From positions 25,703 to 89,702 of the forward strand of contig JANOMT010000008.1 in NCBI GenBank assembly GCA_031420415.1: a stretch of 64,000 bases of DNA. Direction: 5' to 3'. This document shows, in pieces, positions 52,350-60,680 of this stretch; the first letter of the stretch is position 1, and every line of letters begins with the position of its first letter. The position numbers and the translations under genes were made by a program. The notes beneath the pieces are model-generated. The model saw only the letters and a list, made by a program, of their open reading frames with translations, was not told where the DNA came from and made no database searches. This DNA comes from JANYGA01 sp031420415. Lineage in GTDB: Bacteria; Vulcanimicrobiota; Vulcanimicrobiia; Vulcanimicrobiales; Vulcanimicrobiaceae.

Positions 52350-52781
52350 GTGCAGCTCTCCGTCGATCCATTTTTCGATCTCGCGCTTACATCTCACGAG
52401 TCACATCGACCGGCGTTCGTCGTTTCGATCATCGCCCTTTCCGTATCCGCGACGACCGCGGCACATGCCGCCGAAGCTTCGCCGAATGCCTCCGCGCAAA
52501 ACTCGGCATGCCAAGCTGTCGTGGCCATCAGCTCTCGGGAGCGGGCTCCCGCGAATCGTACACCGGTTTCGATTGAATCGTTCGGGGTCGACTATTCGCG
52601 CGCGCTTTCGCCACAACAGATGGAGTGCGCGTACATCGCTGCCGTCGTCGAGTTTTCCACATCGACCATTCTAACGAAACGTCTCGCACGTCGTTACGGG
52701 CTCGTTCGCTATTCTATCGTCTCGCGGATGGTCACCGGCGGTCATCCGCCGGAAGAAACGATCTCGGTCACACCTTCACCC
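52350..52781 (+). other. Open reading frame, possible 3'-truncated secreted protein
   Basis: A plus-strand frame starting at a GTG near 52341 or 52350 has a signal-like segment (FVVSIIALSVSATTAAHAAEA) and runs without a stop until it is antisense to hslU. The later part is only the hslU shadow. Codon bias is weak. It may be the head of a secreted protein that lost its end next to hslU, or chance. The rest of the 52285-52781 gap shows nothing else. Confidence 0.25.
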
Positions 52782-54221
52782 CTACAAAATATACGTGCTC
52801 AGATTCGCACTCTCGACGATGTCGCCGAGACGCTCGCGCACGTACGCTCCGTCGATCGTGACCGCGCCGCTCTCTTCCGGCGCGGCGTAGGAAACATCTT
52901 CGAGCAAACGTTCGAGGACCGTGTGAAGGCGGCGCGCGCCGATGTTTTCGGTTTGCTCGTTTACTTTCATCGCGAAGGTCGCGAGCTGTTCGATGCCATC
53001 GGGTGTAAACGTGAGCTCGACGCCTTCGACGGCGAGCAATTGCGTGTATTGTTGCGTGAGCGCATTTTTGGGTTGGGTGAGGATCGTCTTCATGTCGTCG
53101 ATCGAGAGCGAATCGAGCTCGACGCGAATCGGGAAACGGCCCTGAAGTTCGGGGATGAGATCCGAGGGCTTGCTCATGTGAAATGCGCCCGCCGCGATGA
53201 AGAGTACGTGATCGGTCTTGAGCGAGCCGTGCTTCGTATTGACCGTACTGCCTTCGACGATCGGGAGGATATCGCGTTGCACCCCCTCGCGCGAGACGTC
53301 CGCCCCGCCGCGATTCCCCGAGGCTGCGACCTTATCGATTTCGTCGATAAAGATGATGCCGTTCTCTCCGGCCCGGCGTAGCGCTTCGCGTTTGACCGCA
53401 TCCATATCGATGAGTTTGCTCGCTTCTTCTTGCGCGAAGATGCGCCGCGCTTCGACGACGGTCACGCGTTTTTTGATTTTCTTTTTCGGCAACAGATTGC
53501 CGAGCATCTCGCCCATATCCGCACCACCGCCGCCCATCGAGGGATCCATGCCGCCCATCATGCCCATCGGCATCTGCGCGGACTCCTCCACTTCGATATC
53601 GACCAACCGGACGTCGAAGAATCCGCGCTGCACATCGGCGCGCGCCTGTTCGCGAATCGTCTTCGCTTGCTCGGGCGCGGGCGCGGGCGACGTCGGTTGC
53701 GGCGGCGCCTGTGGTTGCTGGAACGTGTTACCGAAGATCGAGCCGAGCGATTGCGCGAAGGCGTTCATCGGTTGCGCGGCCGTCGGCGGCCGCGTATCGG
53801 GATAGAGGAGATCGATAACGCGCTCGATTGCCGCGGCATCGGCGGCTTCGACGACCTCGGCGCGACGTTCGTCTTGTACCATCCGAATCGCGGCTTCCAC
53901 GAGATCGCGGACCATCGATTCGACGTCGCGACCGACGTAGCCGACCTCGGTATATTTCGTCGCCACGACTTTCACGAACGGCGCTCCCGCGAGCGTCGCG
54001 AGTCGACGCGCGATCTCGGTCTTGCCGACACCCGTCGGTCCGATCATGAGAATATTTTTCGGAATGATGTCGTCGCGCATGTCGTCGCTCAACCGATCGC
54101 GCCGGAAGCGATTGCGCATCGCGATTGCGACGGCACGCTTGGCCTTGCCTTGACCGACGATGTAACGATCGAGTTCGGCGACGATTTGCCGAGGGGTGAG
54201 ATTCGCATCTGGGATTGCCAT
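52782..54221 (-). CDS. hslU: HslU (ClpY) protease ATPase
   Basis: HslU is the AAA+ unfoldase that feeds substrates to HslV. The 479-residue protein starts LTPRQIVAELDRYIVGQGKAKRAVAIAMRNR and has Walker A GPTGVGKTEIARRLA (61-68) and Walker B GIIFIDEIDKVA. Between them lies the I-domain, with a Gly/Met-rich stretch (MGMMGGMDPSMGGGG) longer than usual. The C-terminus ends LSTYIL, the tail that inserts into HslV (normally ending in -DLSRFIL). It is the last gene of the topA-led operon, separated from hslV by three genes. Confidence 0.95.
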   Translation of the reverse strand: MAIPDANLTPRQIVAELDRYIVGQGKAKRAVAIAMRNRFRRDRLSDDMRDDIIPKNILMIGPTGVGKTEIARRLATLAGAPFVKVVATKYTEVGYVGRDVESMVRDLVEAAIRMVQDERRAEVVEAADAAAIERVIDLLYPDTRPPTAAQPMNAFAQSLGSIFGNTFQQPQAPPQPTSPAPAPEQAKTIREQARADVQRGFFDVRLVDIEVEESAQMPMGMMGGMDPSMGGGGADMGEMLGNLLPKKKIKKRVTVVEARRIFAQEEASKLIDMDAVKREALRRAGENGIIFIDEIDKVAASGNRGGADVSREGVQRDILPIVEGSTVNTKHGSLKTDHVLFIAAGAFHMSKPSDLIPELQGRFPIRVELDSLSIDDMKTILTQPKNALTQQYTQLLAVEGVELTFTPDGIEQLATFAMKVNEQTENIGARRLHTVLERLLEDVSYAAPEESGAVTIDGAYVRERLGDIVESANLSTYIL

Positions 54222-54292
54222 GGCTCACGTGATTCGGTGTCGTCGCAACAGAATCCCGAAGCTGCGAAGAGCGCGGCCGCCGGCACCCGAGT

Positions 54293-55114
54293 TTAGGCCC
54301 GCATCCGGCCGAGGGCTCCCATCGCGAGTTCCACGGCGAAAGTCGCGAGCGCCGCATCGACGTCGTCTGCCGTACTATCACGGACCCAAACGCAGCGGCA
54401 TCCACCACGCGTGGCGTCGACGATGAGCCGCGCGTGCGACGCGTGCGTGACGAGCCACGTGAGCATCTGACGTTCCGGCCGCGAGCCCTTCTGCCAGCGC
54501 GCACCGATGCAGCTCCAATCGTCGCGAAGCGGCGAGCGTGCGTGCGAAAGCGCGAAGCAAACGGTCAGCACGAGATGCGCGACCTGTTGCCGCGCGAGCG
54601 GGTTCGCGGCGTGCAACTGCGTGAGAAATGGCGAGATGTCGTCGTAGAGATAGCCGAGCGCGCAGAGGACGTCGTCGAGCACGGTGCCATGCGCGTCACC
54701 GCATACGAGCGTCGCTGCGAACCATGCTTGCGCCCACGAGTCGATTGCCGCGCGTTCGTTTGCGGGCCACGTTTCCCACCGCGCGACACTGAGCTTACGA
54801 CCGAGCACCGCGACGTTGAGGTGTGCGATCTCGTCTTCACCGGGGACGGCGAGCTCGAGGACACGCGGCAAGAGCGCCTTGAAGGTCGCTTCATCGGCCG
54901 TCGCATCGGTGAAGATATCGGCGAAGAACTCCGCCACATCCATCATCGCCAACCGACGACGATCGGGCGCGTGGAGACCCGCGATCAGGCTCGCGATCCG
55001 CGTATGGCAACACGGACAGAACTCGATCTCGCCGACGTCGTAGGCACCGAAGACGTCGTATGCGGCGTCGACGGCGCGCGCCAGCGCGACTTGCGCCAGA
55101 ACCGATTCGCTCAC
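54293..55114 (-). CDS. Hypothetical protein with FCPCCH motif
   Basis: The 273-residue protein is helical, Ala/Asp/Leu-rich, and I do not recognise it. A VGEIEFCPCCHTRIASL segment near residue 31 could bind a metal. A second pair of Cys lies late (GGCRCVWV). There is no signal peptide or membrane segment, so it is cytoplasmic. It sits three bases after the M20 peptidase and 71 bases before hslU, inside the hslVU operon. Confidence 0.75.
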   Translation of the reverse strand: MSESVLAQVALARAVDAAYDVFGAYDVGEIEFCPCCHTRIASLIAGLHAPDRRRLAMMDVAEFFADIFTDATADEATFKALLPRVLELAVPGEDEIAHLNVAVLGRKLSVARWETWPANERAAIDSWAQAWFAATLVCGDAHGTVLDDVLCALGYLYDDISPFLTQLHAANPLARQQVAHLVLTVCFALSHARSPLRDDWSCIGARWQKGSRPERQMLTWLVTHASHARLIVDATRGGCRCVWVRDSTADDVDAALATFAVELAMGALGRMRA

Positions 55115-55117
55115 GCG

Positions 55118-56503
55118 CTACCGCGCCTCGGCAAGTTCGTCGTAAAGATACGCCATCGTCTCGATGCCGCCGTAAAATTGTGCGAGATCGAATTTCTCGT
55201 TCGGTGCGTGGATGCAATCGTCGGGTAGGCCGACGCCGATGAGCACCTGCGGCAAGTGTAAGATACGATCGAACGACGAGACCGGCCCGATCGTCCCGCC
55301 CGTGCCGATGAAGACGGGCGCCTTCCCGAAACCACGCTGCATCGCGCGCGCCGCCGCACCAACGGCGGGATGGTCGCGCGACGTGCTCACCGCGCGCGTA
55401 TCGCCGTCGGATTCGATCGTGACGCGCACGCCCGCGGGTGCGCTCGCTTCGAGATGCTCGCGCACCGCGCGCTTGACGTGTGCGGGATCTTGATCGGCAA
55501 CGAGTCGTGCGGAGAGTTTCGCGTGCGCGAAGCTCGGCACGATCGTCTTGCCACCCGGGCCCTGGTAGCCGCCGTAGATGCCGTTGCATTCAAGCGTCGG
55601 TCGCATCCACATGCGTTCGAGTGGCAGTCGCTCGCGCTCGCCTCCGGCGAGATCGCTCACGCCGAGTCCGCGCGCTTCTTTCTGCGCGTCGAACGGCAAC
55701 GAAGCGATCTCCGCACGTTCGCTCGCGCCGAGCTCGCGCACGTTGTCATAAAATCCCGGTACGGCGATGCGCCCGTCGGCATCGCGAAGTGTCGCGATCA
55801 TACGCGCGAGTGACTCGATCGGATTGGCAACGATGCCACCGAAGTAGCCCGAGTGCAGGTCGCTCGTTGGCCCACTAACGCGCACCTCCCAATGGACGAG
55901 ACCGCGCAGCGAGACCGTGAGCGACGGCGTGTCTTCGGAAAAGACCGCGGTATCGGAGACGACGACGACGTCGCAGGCGAGACGATCTTTTTCGCGCGCG
56001 AGGAACGACTCGAAATTGGGGCTACCGATCTCTTCTTCGCCTTCGACGACGACCTTCACGTTGATCGGTAGCGACCCGCGAACGCGGAGATGCGCTTCGA
56101 TCGCGGCGAGATGCATGAGGACTTGACCTTTATCGTCGACCGAGCCGCGACCGAAGATCTTCCCTTCGCGAACCGTGCCGACGAACGGCGGCGAATCCCA
56201 GAGCGCGAGCGGATCTTCGGGTTGGACGTCGTGATGACCGTAGATCAGAACCGTCGGTGCGCCCGGCGCGGCGTGAAGCCACGATCCATACGCGACGGGT
56301 AATCCATCGGTTTCGAGAACGCAGGCCTCGGTAAGACCCGCGGCTTTCATACGCGCGACCGCGACATGCGCCGAACGCCGCACTTCGTGATGACGCGCGG
56401 GATCGGCAGACACCGACGGGCACGCGATCCAATCAATGAGTTCGCCGAGGTACCGTTCGCGATTTGCGCGGACGTAATCGATGAGGTCGTCGGTTGCGAT
56501 CAT
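55118..56503 (-). CDS. M20 family metallopeptidase (dipeptidase)
   Basis: The 461-residue protein is an M20 dizinc peptidase. LIYGHHDVQPEDPLALW (first His, Asp), IFGRGSVDDKGQV (bridging Asp) and VVEGEEEIGSPNF (catalytic Glu, metal Glu) are clear. The dimerisation lid follows, with VSGPTSDLHSGYFGG, and GTGGTIGPV comes later. Members of this branch cleave dipeptides such as those leaving the proteasome-like HslVU, which suits its place between hslV and hslU. ATG at 56503 was chosen by family N-terminus. Confidence 0.93.
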   Translation of the reverse strand: MIATDDLIDYVRANRERYLGELIDWIACPSVSADPARHHEVRRSAHVAVARMKAAGLTEACVLETDGLPVAYGSWLHAAPGAPTVLIYGHHDVQPEDPLALWDSPPFVGTVREGKIFGRGSVDDKGQVLMHLAAIEAHLRVRGSLPINVKVVVEGEEEIGSPNFESFLAREKDRLACDVVVVSDTAVFSEDTPSLTVSLRGLVHWEVRVSGPTSDLHSGYFGGIVANPIESLARMIATLRDADGRIAVPGFYDNVRELGASERAEIASLPFDAQKEARGLGVSDLAGGERERLPLERMWMRPTLECNGIYGGYQGPGGKTIVPSFAHAKLSARLVADQDPAHVKRAVREHLEASAPAGVRVTIESDGDTRAVSTSRDHPAVGAAARAMQRGFGKAPVFIGTGGTIGPVSSFDRILHLPQVLIGVGLPDDCIHAPNEKFDLAQFYGGIETMAYLYDELAEAR

Positions 56504-56546
56504 GGTCCTTACTTTCAACCCGCAACAAATCGTTCCGGTTCCGGGC

Positions 56547-58196
56547 CTAGGGCGTCGCCACGCGCAGATTTGCGAGCGGTCCGCGCCAATGTGCCACGAT
56601 ATCGTAGGCGAGGGGACCTGCCTCGATCGCGCGTCCCTGGTGACCGAGGCTTTCCATGAGCCCGAAGATCGCGCGTGCGTTATGCGGCGTTCGCGCCAAA
56701 TCATCGCGGAACGCTCTTTCGGCGGCGACCGCATTCCCGCGGCGCAGTTCGATCCATCCCAACCACTCGCCGGCCGGAAAAAACCAGACGGGAAAGGCTT
56801 CGGGAGGAAGTGATTTCGTTGCCGCGATCGCCTCGCGAAGAAGTGACGTCGCGGTGTCGTCGTCGCCGCTTGCGTGCGCGACCCGCGCGGCCGCGAGCTC
56901 GCCGAGTGCGGTGTAATAGATGTTGAATCGCCCGGCTGCCGCCGACGATTCCGAGCGCAGGAGCGCGTCGTAGGCATCGGTTTCGATTTGCGCGCGTCGC
57001 ACGTCGCCACGCGCTGCCGAAGCGATCGCGCGCGCATACAGGTCGATGGCTCGCTCGTGAAACGATGCGGTCGCCGCGACGTGTGGCGCGGCGAGAACGT
57101 CTGCGAAGTGACCGTCACGTGCGGCGACGAGCAAGGCATCGGCGCTCTGGATCTCGCGAAGGAACCCCACGGCGCGTTCTTTCTCGATGCGATCGTCGAG
57201 CATCACCGCCCCTCCCGTATAGAAGTCGAGATTGTGGCGGTAGTAATCGAGCTCCGTCGGTTTCGTGCCGAGCGACGCCGCATGGACGCGATCGTCATCG
57301 ACGGCGATTCGATTGTCGCGTTCGAGATCGGTGAAGCGACCGACGTCGAGATAGATGTGGCCCGACATATGCAGCAGATGCGATGCCGCAGGCTCGACGT
57401 GAAGCATCGAAAGCCGTTCGGCGCTCGCGACGCCGCGCGCGGCGACGCCCTCGGCATCCATGAGGTGGATGTAATAATGATTGGCCCCGACGTGTCCGGG
57501 ATCGTGCGCGAGGACGCCGTCGAGCGCGGTACGGATCGATCGCCCGGGCGCGTCGAGTTCGCCATCCGTCCACGTCCAGCCGTCGCTATCCATCACGCTT
57601 TCGGCGTAGAGCGTCGCGACGTCGTCGTCGCCCCGGTACGCCTCGTGCACGCCGCGCATCGCGTCGCGATACGCGCGGTAGCCGGGCTCGGTCGGCGCGT
57701 TCGCACGCCCGGGATAGCGTCGCGCGATCGCGTCGATGAGCGCGCGCTCGACGGGCGTTCCGTTGCTCGCGAGCGCGCGAGCACGCGCGATCGCGGCGCT
57801 CGCCGTCACGAGACGCTCGGCATCGATACCAAAATTAATATTGGGCCCGACCGCGAGGGCGACGCCCCACCACGCAATTGCGAGTTTTGGATCGAGCGCC
57901 GCGGCATGTTCGAAGCGTTTCCGAGCTTCGTCCCGATTGAACGCATACACGAGCGTGAGCCCCTCGTCGAAGGCTTGCTGCGCGCGTGGAACGAGCGTCG
58001 AGACCGGGTGGTGGACGAGCGCGGGCGCGATGGGCACGCCCGGTCCGAGCGCCGTCGCGGGCGCCGTTGCGGTCGCAGGGGCGCCAGCGCGCGTCGACGC
58101 GGTCGTCAGCGCCAACGCGGGCGGCGTGAGGATCGCACCGATTGCGATCGCCGCAAGAACCCGGGCGCGGAAAACGTCAAAATGACGAGCAGTCAT
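56547..58196 (-). CDS. TPR-repeat secreted or membrane-anchored protein
   Basis: The 549-residue protein has a signal-like N-terminus (VLAAIAIGAILTPPALALT) followed by a low-complexity Ala/Thr/Pro linker. TPR-like repeats follow, such as AFNRDEARKRFEHAAALDPKLAIAWWGVAL. It also has HYYIHLMDAEG, MLHVEPAASHLLHMSGHIY and later helices. Similar proteins are common in Acidobacteria-like genomes; their role is unknown. ATG at 58196 lies four bases after the hslV stop. Confidence 0.75.
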   Translation of the reverse strand: MTARHFDVFRARVLAAIAIGAILTPPALALTTASTRAGAPATATAPATALGPGVPIAPALVHHPVSTLVPRAQQAFDEGLTLVYAFNRDEARKRFEHAAALDPKLAIAWWGVALAVGPNINFGIDAERLVTASAAIARARALASNGTPVERALIDAIARRYPGRANAPTEPGYRAYRDAMRGVHEAYRGDDDVATLYAESVMDSDGWTWTDGELDAPGRSIRTALDGVLAHDPGHVGANHYYIHLMDAEGVAARGVASAERLSMLHVEPAASHLLHMSGHIYLDVGRFTDLERDNRIAVDDDRVHAASLGTKPTELDYYRHNLDFYTGGAVMLDDRIEKERAVGFLREIQSADALLVAARDGHFADVLAAPHVAATASFHERAIDLYARAIASAARGDVRRAQIETDAYDALLRSESSAAAGRFNIYYTALGELAAARVAHASGDDDTATSLLREAIAATKSLPPEAFPVWFFPAGEWLGWIELRRGNAVAAERAFRDDLARTPHNARAIFGLMESLGHQGRAIEAGPLAYDIVAHWRGPLANLRVATP

Positions 58197-58200
58197 AGCA

Positions 58201-58731
58201 TCACACGACTTCACACACGATGTCCTCGTTCGTGTAGATATCGATACGTCCCGCAACTTTGAGAGCCGCGCGTGCAATACTCTCGGCATCGAGCGTGCTA
58301 TGACGAATCAAGGCCATCGCGGCCGCCTGCGCGTAGGGTCCGCCGCTTCCGATCGCCGCGATCCCCTCATCGGGTTCGATCACATCACCCGTCCCCGAAA
58401 GCACGAAGAGATGTTCGGCCGTTCCCACGACCAGGAGCGCTTCGAGGCGCCGTAACGCGCGATCCTGACGCCATTCTTTTGCGAGCTCGATCGACGCGCG
58501 GACGATATTATTTTTGTACTCGCCGAGCTTGCCTTCGAATTTTTCGAGGAGCGTGATGCCGTCGGCGGCGCTCCCGGCGAAGCCTGCGAGAACCGCACCA
58601 CCGGCGATTCGACGCACTTTGTGCGCGCCGTGCTTCATGATCGTTTTATCGAAAGTGACCTGGCCATCACCCGCAATCGCGAGTTTTCCGTCGCGGCGGA
58701 CGGCGAGAATTGTCGTGGATCGGATACGCAT
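58201..58731 (-). CDS. hslV: HslV (ClpQ) protease subunit
   Basis: HslV is the proteasome-like peptidase. The 176-residue protein starts MRIRSTTILAVRRDGKLAIAG; removal of a five-residue propeptide should expose the catalytic Thr of TTI. This is longer than E. coli (only Met removed) and more like Bacillus CodW/ClpQ, which uses Ser. GDGQVTF, VRRIAGGAVLAGFAGSAADG and VIEPDEGIAAIGSGGPYAQAAA are family motifs. It lies 18 bases after the acetyltransferase. Confidence 0.95.
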   Translation of the reverse strand: MRIRSTTILAVRRDGKLAIAGDGQVTFDKTIMKHGAHKVRRIAGGAVLAGFAGSAADGITLLEKFEGKLGEYKNNIVRASIELAKEWRQDRALRRLEALLVVGTAEHLFVLSGTGDVIEPDEGIAAIGSGGPYAQAAAMALIRHSTLDAESIARAALKVAGRIDIYTNEDIVCEVV

Positions 58732-58749
58732 AGCACGGTATCCCGCGCG

Positions 58750-59283
58750 TCATCCCGCGCGCCCTGGTCGCAGCTCACCTTCCGTCTGCGGTTCGGCGAG
58801 GCTTTTGTGAAAGACGAGTTCGGCATTTCCCGGAGCGTTGACGTTGTCGATGCTGCCGCTCGGTTCGTACCCGTGGACCGCGAGCAGCGCTCGCATCGGT
58901 GCGTTGATCGTTTCGGTCGAGACGAAGAGTTCGCCGTATGCCGCGGCAGCTCGCTCGACGGCGAGTAACAACGCGCGACCCAACCCGCATCGACGATGCG
59001 ACTCGATCACGACGAGCAAGCGCACGAAGGGCCGATTGAAAAATCCTAGATCCCACGAAACGAATCCAACGATCTTCTCGCCATCGCGCGCGACGATGCA
59101 CCCGTCGGCAGCGACGCTCGTCCGCAAAATCTCATTTTGTCGCTCGCGAAGCGTCAACGCCACATCGATCTCGACGAGATTTTCGAGATCGCTCGAGAGC
59201 GCGGGCATGATGAAAAACCCGTCGGCGGCACGTTTGGCGGTGTCGCGGTCCCCCGATTCGGGGCGATTCGTTCCTTCGCTCAC
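58750..59283 (-). CDS. GNAT family N-acetyltransferase
   Basis: The 177-residue protein has the GNAT fold: VARDGEKIVGFVSWDL, VRLLVVIESHRRCGLGRALLLAVE (acetyl-CoA loop, R-x-x-G-x-G/A, here RRCGLGRA) and MRALLAVHGYEPSG. Substrate unknown. The first 25 residues look variable. It starts five bases after trmFO, where Bacillus has the xerC-like codV in the same operon position. Confidence 0.87.
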   Translation of the reverse strand: MSEGTNRPESGDRDTAKRAADGFFIMPALSSDLENLVEIDVALTLRERQNEILRTSVAADGCIVARDGEKIVGFVSWDLGFFNRPFVRLLVVIESHRRCGLGRALLLAVERAAAAYGELFVSTETINAPMRALLAVHGYEPSGSIDNVNAPGNAELVFHKSLAEPQTEGELRPGRAG

Positions 59284-59288
59284 GACGG

Positions 59289-60680
59289 TCAGACCGATGC
59301 GACCGTTTCGCGCGATTCAGCGAGCGCATCGCGCCACGTATCGATGTGCGCGAGCGCACGTTCGGCGAGCTTCCCGCGACGTTCGCGCTTGTCGCGTATT
59401 AATTTGCCCGGCATCGGAGAGAAAAACGTCCAACTGACGTTGGCAGGCTGGAAGTCGGTGGAATGCTCGTTCTGCAGATGTGCGACCACGGCACCGAGCG
59501 CGGTGTCGGTGGGTACTGCGATCGCTTCCTGCCCATGGAGTTCGCGCGCGGCCGCGGTCGCGGCGATGAGCCCGCACGCGGCGGCCTCGACGTACCCTTC
59601 GGCGCCGGTGATCTGGCCGGCAAACCACACCTGACCGTCACCACGCAGACGAAGATCGGGCCCGAGGTAGCGCGGTGAATCGATGAACGAGTTACGGTGC
59701 ATCACGCCGAGCCGTACCCACTCGGCATCGGCCAGCCCGGGCAGTTTACCGAACGCTTCTTTTTGCGCGGGCCACGTGAGCCGTGTTTGAAAGCCCACGA
59801 GATTGTAGGCGCTTCCGGCGACGTCTTCCTTACGCAACTGCACGACGGCGTACGGCGTGACGAGCGTCTCGGGATGGCGCAAGCCGACGGGCTTGAGCGG
59901 GCCGAAACGCATCGCATCTTCCCCGCGAATCGCCATCTCCTCGATCGGCAAGCAGCCTTCGAAATACGGCGCTTTACCGCCGATGGAATCCGCCTCGAAT
60001 TCCTTAGGCGAATGCTTCGGGAGCGTACGAAGATCGTTCACGAAGGTGAGGTACTGCTCGCGATCGAGGGGGATGTTGAGATAATCCGAGCCGTCGCCCT
60101 TGTCGTAGCGCGACTTCTCGTACATCAGTCCGAGATCGAGCGATTCCGTCGCGACGATCGGCGAAGCCGCATCGTAATAGTGTAATCGCGTCCGCTTGCT
60201 CATGATCCCGAGCGGGACGCGCTCGAGTAAGGCGTCGATCGCATCGGAGAGCGGATCGCTCGGCAGGGGGCCGCAGGCGACGATCGTCGGAACGCCCGGA
60301 TCGATCGACGTCACTTCTTCTCGGTGGATCGTCACGTGCGGATGCGCGGCGAGCCGCGATTCGACGAGCGTTGCGAAAACCTCGCGATCGACGGCGAGCG
60401 CACCGCCCGCCGGAACCGCCGCTTCGCGTGCGCTCGAGATGATGAGCGAGCCCATGCGCGCGAGCTCTTCTTTGAGTAAGCCGACCGCGTTTTCAAGCGC
60501 CGCCCCCCGCAGCGAATTACTGCAGACGAGTTCGGCGAAGCGATCGGTTTGATGCGCGGGACCGCGAACGTGGGGGCGCATCTCGAAAAGATCGACATCG
60601 CACCCGGCGTTCGCCGCTTGCCACGCAGCCTCGCATCCCGCGAGGCCCGCACCGATCACGCGAATTCGCGGTCGCGTCAT
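59289..60680 (-). CDS. trmFO: TrmFO, tRNA U54 methylenetetrahydrofolate methyltransferase
   Basis: TrmFO makes m5U54 in tRNA with methylene-THF and FAD. The 463-residue protein has the FAD loop VIGAGLAGCEAAWQAANAG, LFEMRPHVRGPAHQTDRFAELVCSNSLRG with the catalytic-region Cys, EGCLPIEEMA, and WFAGQITGAEGYVEAAACGL near the end. ATG at 60680 overlaps the topA stop. The topA-trmFO pair is conserved in Gram-positives. Confidence 0.96.
   Translation of the reverse strand: MTRPRIRVIGAGLAGCEAAWQAANAGCDVDLFEMRPHVRGPAHQTDRFAELVCSNSLRGAALENAVGLLKEELARMGSLIISSAREAAVPAGGALAVDREVFATLVESRLAAHPHVTIHREEVTSIDPGVPTIVACGPLPSDPLSDAIDALLERVPLGIMSKRTRLHYYDAASPIVATESLDLGLMYEKSRYDKGDGSDYLNIPLDREQYLTFVNDLRTLPKHSPKEFEADSIGGKAPYFEGCLPIEEMAIRGEDAMRFGPLKPVGLRHPETLVTPYAVVQLRKEDVAGSAYNLVGFQTRLTWPAQKEAFGKLPGLADAEWVRLGVMHRNSFIDSPRYLGPDLRLRGDGQVWFAGQITGAEGYVEAAACGLIAATAAARELHGQEAIAVPTDTALGAVVAHLQNEHSTDFQPANVSWTFFSPMPGKLIRDKRERRGKLAERALAHIDTWRDALAESRETVASV

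Noticed and set aside
52276..52674. A 132-codon plus-strand frame between cupredoxin and hslU
   Set aside because: Arg/Ser/His-rich composition with no motif; the alternative frame with a signal-like segment is the better, though still weak, candidate.
56874..58262. A 462-codon plus-strand open frame
   Set aside because: Antisense to the TPR gene and the start of hslV; composition is that of a shadow frame.
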